A stretch of DNA of 7,740 nucleotides, taken from contig JACMIU010000246.1 in the NCBI GenBank assembly GCA_014380985.1, positions 1 through 7,740 of the forward strand, given 5' to 3'. The notes under the pieces are model-generated. The model had not been told where the DNA came from, ran no database searches, and worked only from the letters and a program-made list of their open reading frames with translations. Source of the DNA: Armatimonadota bacterium. GTDB taxonomy: Bacteria > Armatimonadota > Armatimonadia > Armatimonadales > Armatimonadaceae. Made by a program: the position numbers and the translations under genes. Below are positions 1 through 5,542 of this stretch, one piece after another; positions within the stretch are counted from its first letter, which is position 1; each line of letters begins with the position of its first letter.

Positions 1-170
1 GCGGACGGCAACCCGCCAGGGGGCCGGTTACCGGGCGGCGGGTTGTGGGCGTGGCCCCGGGCTTTGTGCCGGTGGGGGGGGGAGGGTATCGGTTTCGTGA
101 ACCGGGGGGGGGGGGGGGGCAACTGGCTTTGCCGGTGTAAATGCGGGGGTAAAAACCCTGACGCAAACGG
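1..170. other. G-rich window edge, no safe gene; possible 3' end of a convergent gene
   Basis: This stretch is dominated by G on the plus strand, with a run of 9 G at 74-82 and a run of 16 G at 104-119. One plus-strand frame is open from base 3 to a TAA at 138-140 and reads as a plausible protein tail ending in QLALPV. That would place a gene converging on the nuclease gene that ends at 171. However, open frames are expected by chance in DNA this poor in A and T, and the G runs may be sequence errors that shift the frame. Short weak dyads (GGCTTTGCC at 125-133, GGGTAAAAACCC at 146-157) lie where a terminator for the minus-strand gene would sit. I do not call a gene here. Confidence 0.3.
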
Positions 171-938
171 TCAACCTATCAAGCGGTAACGCCCCGGCGA
201 TAGAAACTGCACCAAACCGGCGTTCCTTAGCACCTGCAACTGTTGGCGTATCTTCGGTTGAACGTTATTGTTTTCCGGGTGCAGTTGTGCCAAATAATTT
301 TCAAAGGTGTACACATCGGCAAGCACGAAATCGGTTTTTCCCAGACGCCTGATGCAAGCGAAAACATCCAAAGCCCATCCGCGTAAATCTACGCTCACTT
401 TAGCGAGTGGCTTAACCTTTTCGTACTGCGCCCGTACTTGCGCGGCGGATTGGGCAATTCCTTTCTGTATCACCGACAATTTACCATCGGTGGCAATTGC
501 GCTTAACAGAATGTTGCACCCGACCCAACCGGCACGGCGAGCAGTCAGAGCGAGCGGATTGCGCTTCTGTACCGACGATGCCGAAAAGAAGAAGCGGGGA
601 ACAAGCGTCAGATTCTCAACCTCCCATTTTGGCGAATAGGAAAGCACGAGCAGATGTGGCGTTTCGTCCTTTTGGATTTTATCCATCATCGCGTCGTACC
701 CGGCATCCACGATTCGGTTCTCGTTCCACTTTGCCGCGCTTTTGAGTTGATACTCGGCTTGGCACTGCGGGCAAACAAAGTCAATCGCCTTCGCGTTGTT
801 CGGCGACTGCGTGAGCGACGGCGACGCACACGCCGCGCAAAACAGTTCGCGCCCTGCCCAATCTTCGGTTCGTACCCGCGCTATCTGCGATTTGTTGGAA
901 AAGGTCTGACCTAAGGTCGTATCCATTTGCAAGTTCAT
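171..938 (-). CDS. DpnI-family methyl-directed (Type IIM) restriction endonuclease
   Basis: The 255-residue product matches DpnI of Streptococcus pneumoniae (254 residues, gene dpnC) along its length as I remember that sequence. DpnI cuts GATC only when the adenine is methylated, so it acts on incoming Dam-methylated DNA in the cytoplasm. Residues 1 to about 180 form the PD-(D/E)xK nuclease domain. TEDW lies at 24-27, the zinc-finger cysteines at 34, 37, 56 and 59, and the catalytic Asp at 53, all at DpnI numbering. The second acidic position is Gln64 rather than Glu, followed by Lys66 (QLK). TARRAGW-GCN at 132-142 is a conserved family block. The C-terminal winged helix, a second methyl-DNA reader in DpnI, ends with IRQQLQVLRNAG at 230-241. 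The ATG at 938 is chosen because it puts TEDW at the DpnI position; GGAAG lies 12 bases upstream. No methylase gene is visible beside it, as expected for a Type IIM enzyme. Confidence 0.93.
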   Translation of the reverse strand: MNLQMDTTLGQTFSNKSQIARVRTEDWAGRELFCAACASPSLTQSPNNAKAIDFVCPQCQAEYQLKSAAKWNENRIVDAGYDAMMDKIQKDETPHLLVLSYSPKWEVENLTLVPRFFFSASSVQKRNPLALTARRAGWVGCNILLSAIATDGKLSVIQKGIAQSAAQVRAQYEKVKPLAKVSVDLRGWALDVFACIRRLGKTDFVLADVYTFENYLAQLHPENNNVQPKIRQQLQVLRNAGLVQFLSPGRYRLIG

Positions 939-1024
939 TGCGCTTATTTTCTTCCGATTCGCGTCTTATTCCTGCACGGCGCGAGGCACTGCTAACAACC
1001 GGGTTCGCGTCGCTCACGGGAAGC

Positions 1025-1195
1025 ATGGGGGTTTTCGTGCAACCGCGCACGAAAGGGCAGGGGCATGGCTCGACCAGCCGCGCCTTTTACGCCCGCACCG
1101 GGTTTGTCGCGCATATCCTGCGCCTTCAAACCGGCGAAACGATTGTCGGTAGCGCGGACGAACCCCTGCCGGACGACATCCAACCGGACGTTTGA
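1025..1195 (+). CDS. Possible small hypothetical protein (56 aa)
   Basis: I do not recognise this ORF. It reads from an ATG at 1025 to TGA at 1193-1195, and the frame stays open back to a TTG at 938. By my count, G+C at codon positions 1, 2 and 3 is about 70, 48 and 73 percent, the pattern expected of a real gene at this GC. The second half (FVAHILRLQTGETIVGS) reads like an ordinary soluble protein with an acidic C-terminus. Against it: GGGAAG ends one base before the ATG, too close for a normal ribosome binding site, and the reverse strand is also open. It contains the 1033-1054 dyad. It would diverge from the nuclease gene and converge on gyrA, with the 1194-1308 repeat beginning at its stop codon. 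It may be a real small gene, the remnant of a longer gene, or chance. Confidence 0.3.
   Translation: MGVFVQPRTKGQGHGSTSRAFYARTGFVAHILRLQTGETIVGSADEPLPDDIQPDV
1033..1054. repeat. Perfect 8-bp inverted repeat with 6-base spacer
   Basis: TTTCGTGC at 1033-1040 is the exact reverse complement of GCACGAAA at 1047-1054, with AACCGC between. It lies about 95 bases upstream of the nuclease start and just inside the possible small ORF. It could be an operator for the nuclease promoter or a short RNA hairpin. No T-run follows on either strand, so it is not a typical intrinsic terminator. Confidence 0.45.
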
Positions 1196-1308
1196 GCCGC
1201 AAAGACGCAAAGAGCGCAAAGAGTTTTCGAGAACGTTACCGCGCTAACGTTCGGCTTGCGGCAACGTTTCTTTTTTCTCTTTTCCGGTCTTTGCGCTCTT
1301 GGCGGTTC
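1194..1308. repeat. Long imperfect inverted repeat with tandem CGCAAAGA units, probable bidirectional 3' element
   Basis: The left arm carries three tandem copies of CGCAAAGA(G) at 1198-1223. AAGAGCGCAAAGA at 1210-1222 pairs perfectly over 13 bp with 1288-1300, and GAGCCGC at 1194-1200 pairs with GCGGTTC at 1302-1308 through one G-T pair. Inside lies a perfect 8-bp hairpin, GAACGTTA at 1231-1238 with TAACGTTC at 1245-1252, and a T-rich tract at 1267-1283. The element starts at the stop codon of the possible small ORF and ends 23 bases beyond the gyrA stop, so it fills the space between convergent reading frames. Purine-rich tandem CGCAAAGA palindromes of this style recur between genes in various bacteria (my recollection). 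A role in termination or 3'-end protection is inference. Confidence 0.7.
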
Positions 1309-1331
1309 AAACGAAAACGCAGGTTCGCGCC

Positions 1332-4300
1332 CTACTCGCCCTCCGCCACGCCCTCCTCGGTCGCCTTCGACACATCAATCACCTCGGCGGTTTTCACCCG
1401 GTCGCCGTCTTGCAGGTTGATCAGCTTCACCCCCTGCGTCGTGCGGCTAATCGTGGTTTTAATCTCCTCCGCCTTCATGCGAATCATCACGCCGTTCTCG
1501 GTGACAATCATCAGGCGCAGGTTCGGCTCCGATTCTTTCGACACCACGGTTGCCACCACGAGGCACTTGCCGGTGCGCTCGGTCAGTTTCATCGTGATTA
1601 AGCCCTTGCCGCCCCGGTTCTGCGAGCGGTATTCGGCAAGGCTCGTGCGCTTGCCCAAGCCCAGTTCGCTGATAACCAGCAACTCTTGCGCGTCGGCATC
1701 GCCAATCACGACATCGGCGGACACCACGAAATCGTCCGCGCCATCTAAGGTGATACCCTTCACGCCGCCCGCCGCCCGTCCGCGTGTCGGCACTTTATCT
1801 TCGGGGAAGCGAATCGCCATACCGTTCACCGTGGACAGCACCACCTCGGCATCGCCCGGCGTGTGCTTGACCCATTTCAGCGCGTCGTCTCCTTCAAGGT
1901 CGAACGTCACCAAGCCGTTGGTACGCAGGTTGGCGTACTCGGAAACCGCCGTGCGCTTGACCTCGCCGCGTGTGGTTACCATCAGGAAGTAGCCTTCCGC
2001 CGTGCGGAAGTCCCGAATCGGCACGGTGGCGGTGATTTTCTCGTCCTGCTGGATATTAATCAGGTTGATAATCGCCGTTCCCATCGCTTGCCGCGACGTT
2101 TGCGGAACCTCGAACGCTTTGAGCCGGTAGACGCGCCCGCGGTCGGTGAAGAACAGAATGTAGTCGTGCGTTGAGGCGCGGAACAGATGCTCGAAGTTGT
2201 CTTCGTCTCGCGTCTTGCCCGCCGTGACGCCCTTGCCGCCGCGCTTTTGCGACCGGAATGTATCGTAGTCGAGCCGCTTGATATAGCCATCGCGGGTGAT
2301 AGTAATCAGCATTTCCTCTTCCTTGATGAGGTCTTCAAGGTTGATTTCCTCGGCTTCCGCCGGGATAATGCGCGTTTTGCGGTCGTCGCCGAACTTGGTT
2401 TTGAGGTACTTCAAATCGTCCTTGATCATCGTGTTGACCCGGCGAATGTCCATCAAAATATCCTCGAACCGCCCGATTTCCTTGAGCAAGTCCTTAAACT
2501 CGCCTTCGATCTTGTCCTGCTCCAGCGACGTGAGTTGCCGCAGTTGCATATTCAAAATCGCCTCGGCTTGCAGTCCCGAAAACGAGAACCGCTCAATCAA
2601 GCGGATACGCGCTTGCTCGGTGCTGTTACTGCCCCGGATAATCGCAATCACTTCGTCGAGGAAGTTGACCGCGATCTGCAAGCCTTCCAAGATGTGCGCC
2701 CGCGCTTTCGCCCGCGCCAGTTCAAACTTGGTGCGCCGGGTAATCACGTCGCGCCGGTGGTCGAGATACTCCTGCAGAATCGTTTTCAGCGACAGAGTTT
2801 TCGGGCTTTTGCCGGATTCGGTGAGCGAAATCATCATTACGCCGAAGTTCAGGCGCAAAGGCGTGTGCTTCAGCAGATAGTTCAGAATCTTCTGCGGCAT
2901 CACGTCGCGGCGCAGTTCGACCACAAGGCGCATTCCCGATTTGTCGGAATAATCGCGCACGGCGGTGATTCCGTCAATCTTCTTCTCTTTGACGTGTTCG
3001 CCGATCTGCTCCTCTAACTTCTTCTTAATCACCTGATACGGCAGTTCGGAGATCACGATCACGTTCTTACCACCGTCCATCGGCTCAATCGTGGTTTTCG
3101 CTTGCATCGTCACCTGCCCGCGCCCGGTGTGGTACGCCGCCTTGATGCCCTTCGAGCCTAAGATAAGCCCGGCGGTCGGGAAGTCGGGACCGGGAACGTA
3201 GGTCATTAACTGCTCAATGGTCGCGTCGGGGTGGTCAAGGAGGTAGGCGCAAGCATCGCAGATTTCGCGCAGGTTGTGCGGGGGCATATTGGTCGCCATG
3301 CCGACCGCGATACCGGAGCCGCCGTTGCAGACAAGGTAGGGGAACTTGCCGGGCATCACGGTCGGTTCGCGCCGCTCGTTGTCGTAGGTGGGCTGGAAGT
3401 TGACAGTATCTTTTTCGATGTCCTCCATCATTTCCATCGCTACGGCGGTTAAGCGTGCCTCGGTGTTGTGATTGACGAAGCCACCGGCGACAAACGAATG
3501 ACAATCGCTGTCTACGCGAATCGAGTAGACGTTTTGCGTTCCGGCGTCCACGATTTCGGCAACGGGGTCGAACAGGTAGCGGTTTCGCGCCAAGTTCTCG
3601 ATGTGCGAAAACTCCTCCGGCGACAGCGACTGCGCGATACGTGGCAACGCTTTTTCGAGCCGTTCGGGTCTGTCGAAGTTGTTTTTGCTGAACCATTCGC
3701 GGTTGCCTCGTCCGGCGTTTTCGCGCACGAAATCGGCGAGGAACGGAACGAAGTCTGTCTGCGACAAAACACGACCACTTGTATAGGTAGCCAGCGCATC
3801 CGCAAGCGCGGCGCGTTTCGCTTCCGACGCGAAGCCGATTTTCTCCGCGAAGCGTTGCAAGTTATCTTCGCCAATAATCAGAAGGCGATAGGTTCCGCGC
3901 CCGGCTTCCGCGTTGAGTGTGGACACGATACCGAAGCGCAATAGCACGGTTTGCACCTGCCGCAAAATTTCCCGGCTTTTCGCGCACAGATTCACGCGAA
4001 GCAAACTGCGTTCCGAACGCTCGACCGCGCCGTCGCCTTCATACAGACCGCGCAGGAATGCGGCGATCACGGCTTGCGGCGAACGCAGAACCGCGTCCGG
4101 GACGAGGCGTTCGGCGGACTTGCCGCGCAATCCGACCGCGTTCAAAAATGCGATAACGTGCTGGCTCACGCACTGCATTTGCAGGAACGGTTTTTTGCCG
4201 TATCCGGTAGGTTCTCTGTGGAACGTGTGCAGTCGGCAGGTCGGGAAAACATTCGCCCAAGCGGTAGCGAACGCATCGGCAAAGTCGCCGGGCAGGTTGC

Positions 4301-5285
4301 AGAACTCGACGCACGACGGGCGGCACGTTCCTTCGGCAACCAGCGCACCAAGCAGGAACGCGAAGGACGAATCGAGACGTGCCGGTAACGCGTGAACTTC
4401 GGTTCGCGGATTCGCAGGCGTCGGCGGGTGATACGTCGCGAGGTCTACTGGGGCGTCGGGGAACAGCGTTTCGCTTCGATCCAGCACCATATAGTCGCCG
4501 ATTTGCAGGTCGGCAATCGTCTTCCAAACCAGCGTGGTGCGCTTGCCTTCGCCGGGAACGCAAACCAGAAGCGGGTGATTCGTCGTGCCGGTGATTTCGT
4601 AGCCGCGCCGGGTGCGAACCGTTCGCACGGGGAACGCCCCGCAATCAAACCACTTACTCGCGGTGTTCGTCTTGCCGTCGAGCGACAGCACTGCTTCGGC
4701 GATATTTTCGGTTTCGGCGATAGCACCGGCAGGAACGAGACCGCGCCCGGTGACAACCAAGTTATTGTATGTCACACAATATCTCATCGCCGCCGGTGGG
4801 TCGTCATCAACACTGCCAAAGTTTCCCTGTCCGTCCACCATCGGGTAGCGGAGCGAGAACGGTTGCGCCATGCGAACCATCGTGCCGTACAGGGCTTGGT
4901 CGCCGTGCGGGTGGAAGTTTCCCATACATTCACCCACAACCTTCGCGCTCTTTAAGTGGCGCGAATTGGGAGACAAGCCGAGTTCGCGCATCGCGTACAG
5001 GATGCGGCGTTGCACCGGCTTGAGTCCGTCGCGCACGTCGGGCAGGGCGCGGGAAACAATCGTACTCATCGCGTAGCCGAGGTACGACGTTCGCAGTTCG
5101 GACGCAATATCAATTGCGGGCCCGTCGTAAATGGCGCGTTCGCTCACCGGCACAGAGGGCGCGAGAACGGCGACGCTACTGCTTGCCGGGGCATCGGGCG
5201 CGGCGGACGCGCCTACTGTGGTCGAAAGTTCGGTTCCGTCGTCGGCGGTCGGGGTCAGTTGGGGGTCTTCTAAAGGTTCGGGCAT
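1332..5285 (-). CDS. gyrA: DNA gyrase subunit A precursor with in-frame intein
   Basis: GyrA is the breakage-reunion subunit of the A2B2 gyrase that introduces negative supercoils using ATP. The 1317-residue precursor contains a 438-residue intein (170-607), leaving an 879-residue mature GyrA, normal for the family. After an Ala/Ser/Pro-rich leader (1-55) the core begins at IDIASELRTSYLGYAM (58-73). The DNA gate carries HPHGD (125-129), the catalytic Arg168 and Tyr169, then TEARL (608-612) after the intein. The coiled-coil arm lies near 850-960. The C-terminal beta-pinwheel (from about 990) has the GyrA box QKRGGKG at 1013-1019 and a second degenerate copy, QNRGGKG, at 1222-1228; the box separates gyrase from topoisomerase IV. 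The protein ends in an acidic tail. AGGAGA at 5300-5305 lies 14 bases before the ATG, a little far, with GAAGAG closer. gyrB is not adjacent in this window. Confidence 0.97.
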   Translation of the reverse strand: MPEPLEDPQLTPTADDGTELSTTVGASAAPDAPASSSVAVLAPSVPVSERAIYDGPAIDIASELRTSYLGYAMSTIVSRALPDVRDGLKPVQRRILYAMRELGLSPNSRHLKSAKVVGECMGNFHPHGDQALYGTMVRMAQPFSLRYPMVDGQGNFGSVDDDPPAAMRYCVTYNNLVVTGRGLVPAGAIAETENIAEAVLSLDGKTNTASKWFDCGAFPVRTVRTRRGYEITGTTNHPLLVCVPGEGKRTTLVWKTIADLQIGDYMVLDRSETLFPDAPVDLATYHPPTPANPRTEVHALPARLDSSFAFLLGALVAEGTCRPSCVEFCNLPGDFADAFATAWANVFPTCRLHTFHREPTGYGKKPFLQMQCVSQHVIAFLNAVGLRGKSAERLVPDAVLRSPQAVIAAFLRGLYEGDGAVERSERSLLRVNLCAKSREILRQVQTVLLRFGIVSTLNAEAGRGTYRLLIIGEDNLQRFAEKIGFASEAKRAALADALATYTSGRVLSQTDFVPFLADFVRENAGRGNREWFSKNNFDRPERLEKALPRIAQSLSPEEFSHIENLARNRYLFDPVAEIVDAGTQNVYSIRVDSDCHSFVAGGFVNHNTEARLTAVAMEMMEDIEKDTVNFQPTYDNERREPTVMPGKFPYLVCNGGSGIAVGMATNMPPHNLREICDACAYLLDHPDATIEQLMTYVPGPDFPTAGLILGSKGIKAAYHTGRGQVTMQAKTTIEPMDGGKNVIVISELPYQVIKKKLEEQIGEHVKEKKIDGITAVRDYSDKSGMRLVVELRRDVMPQKILNYLLKHTPLRLNFGVMMISLTESGKSPKTLSLKTILQEYLDHRRDVITRRTKFELARAKARAHILEGLQIAVNFLDEVIAIIRGSNSTEQARIRLIERFSFSGLQAEAILNMQLRQLTSLEQDKIEGEFKDLLKEIGRFEDILMDIRRVNTMIKDDLKYLKTKFGDDRKTRIIPAEAEEINLEDLIKEEEMLITITRDGYIKRLDYDTFRSQKRGGKGVTAGKTRDEDNFEHLFRASTHDYILFFTDRGRVYRLKAFEVPQTSRQAMGTAIINLINIQQDEKITATVPIRDFRTAEGYFLMVTTRGEVKRTAVSEYANLRTNGLVTFDLEGDDALKWVKHTPGDAEVVLSTVNGMAIRFPEDKVPTRGRAAGGVKGITLDGADDFVVSADVVIGDADAQELLVISELGLGKRTSLAEYRSQNRGGKGLITMKLTERTGKCLVVATVVSKESEPNLRLMIVTENGVMIRMKAEEIKTTISRTTQGVKLINLQDGDRVKTAEVIDVSKATEEGVAEGE
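3465..4778 (-). other. GyrA intein (438 aa) inserted after the catalytic tyrosine
   Basis: The conserved GyrA string MRY-TEARL is split between Tyr169 and Thr608. The insert starts with Cys170, the N-terminal nucleophile. Splicing block B contains TTNHP, with Thr234 and His237 as the TxxH pair. The insert ends in NVYSIRVDSDCHSF then GGFVNHN, with penultimate His606 and terminal Asn607 for Asn cyclisation; the first C-extein residue is Thr608. All residues needed for class 1 splicing are present, so active splicing is likely, giving mature gyrase plus free intein. The site is the one used by the mycobacterial GyrA inteins (M. xenopi, M. leprae). The Hint halves cover about 170-275 and 575-607, with an endonuclease between. 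GC content and codon preference look like the host gene by eye, so a very recent arrival is not obvious. Confidence 0.95.
3576..4373 (-). other. LAGLIDADG (DOD) homing endonuclease domain within the intein
   Basis: Two dodecapeptide motifs are visible: LLGALVAEG at precursor residues 311-319 and LRGLYEGDG at 411-419. The acidic metal-binding residues at position 8 of each motif are Glu318 and Asp418, and both are intact. VLLRFGIVSTL at 447-457 matches the block that usually follows the second motif. The boundaries given (about residues 305-570) are approximate. Such enzymes cut the intein-less allele at the insertion site and spread the intein by repair. An intact pair of motifs implies a functional or recently functional endonuclease; activity cannot be shown from sequence alone. 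Confidence 0.85.
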
Positions 5286-5299
5286 AAAACGCTTACTCT

Positions 5300-5305
5300 T
5301 CTCCT
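5300..5305 (-). promoter_or_regulatory. Candidate ribosome binding site for gyrA
   Basis: On the minus strand this reads AGGAGA, 14 bases before the ATG at 5285, followed by AGAG closer in. It supports the far-upstream ATG despite the unusually long N-terminal leader of the predicted protein; the next in-frame Met (residue 73) lies inside the conserved core. Confidence 0.5.
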
Positions 5306-5383
5306 ACGGTAAAAATAAAGTTGCCGGGAATCACTAAGCCGGGCGGCGCGAAACCGGAAACGTCCGGCACACACGGCACGAAA

Positions 5384-5424
5384 GCGGGGCGATTTCGCAG
5401 ACATTGCCACAAAAATCGCCCCGC
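5384..5424. repeat. Perfect 12-bp inverted repeat between divergent genes
   Basis: GCGGGGCGATTT at 5384-5395 is the exact reverse complement of AAATCGCCCCGC at 5413-5424, separated by 17 bases. It lies 99 bases upstream of the gyrA start and 118 bases upstream of the glycosidase start. If gyrA starts from the candidate promoter at 5448-5477, the repeat would form a stable hairpin in its 5' leader. It could instead be a DNA-binding dyad or a dispersed palindrome. No T-run follows it on the plus strand, which argues against a simple terminator. A smaller hairpin, CCGGA-AACG-TCCGG, sits next to it at 5354-5367. Confidence 0.7.
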
Positions 5425-5528
5425 GCTACGTGTGTTTCGCTTCCCCTATTTTATCGTACAAACGAGTGTTTTTCCAACAATTTGTGTCGCCGATAGAACC
5501 AGTAGGGAAGGAGAAACCCCGCGCTACG
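5419..5528. repeat. Direct repeat CCCCGCGCTACG, two copies flanking the AT-rich promoter region
   Basis: The 12-mer CCCCGCGCTACG occurs at 5419-5430, partly within the right arm of the 12-bp dyad, and again at 5517-5528. The second copy forms a short hairpin, CCGCG-CTA-CGCGG, at 5519-5531, between a purine-rich AAGGAG (5508-5513) and the glycosidase ATG at 5543. The copies may be parts of a dispersed intergenic repeat. The second could affect translation of the glycosidase. Its function is unknown. Confidence 0.45.
5448..5477 (-). promoter_or_regulatory. Candidate sigma70-type promoter for gyrA
   Basis: On the minus strand, TTGGAA (5472-5477, -35-like) is followed after 18 bases by TAAAAT (5448-5453, -10-like, five of six to TATAAT). 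It lies in the only AT-rich part of the divergent intergenic region. Transcription would begin near 5440, giving a leader of about 150 bases that contains the 12-bp inverted repeat. I see no equally good plus-strand promoter. Promoter consensus in this lineage is unknown. Confidence 0.3.
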
Positions 5529-5542
5529 CGGAAACGAATTGC

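Noticed and set aside
1..189. Open plus-strand frame from base 1 to a stop at 187-189
   Set aside because: The frame is open only because the DNA is almost free of A and T. It translates to Gly/Arg/Cys-rich sequence across suspect poly-G runs and overlaps the end of the nuclease gene.
992..1219. Minus-strand ORFs at 992-1219 and 1014-1202
   Set aside because: They overlap the plus-strand frame that has the better codon-position signal, run through the repeat element, are Arg-rich and resemble no family.
1192..3017. Long plus-strand reading frames antisense to gyrA (1192-1992, 2187-3017)
   Set aside because: They are mirror frames of a strongly conserved gyrA. Their compositions are Arg/Ser/His-rich with no recognisable domains, and open antisense frames are common in high-GC genes.
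3747..3756. GGAACGAAGT inside the intein, shared with the right arm of the 7599-7740 element
   Set aside because: The match is only 10 bases, lies within conserved coding sequence and lacks the rest of the arm, so chance is the simplest explanation.
1332..5285. Topoisomerase IV subunit ParC instead of GyrA
   Set aside because: A clear GyrA box (QKRGGKG at 1013-1019) in the C-terminal pinwheel, with a second degenerate copy, marks gyrase.
5321..5542. N-terminal extension of the glycosidase to an ATG at 5321
   Set aside because: The extra 74 residues are Arg/Pro/Gly-rich, match no part of GH36, and translate the inverted repeat, the repeated 12-mer and the likely gyrA promoter region.
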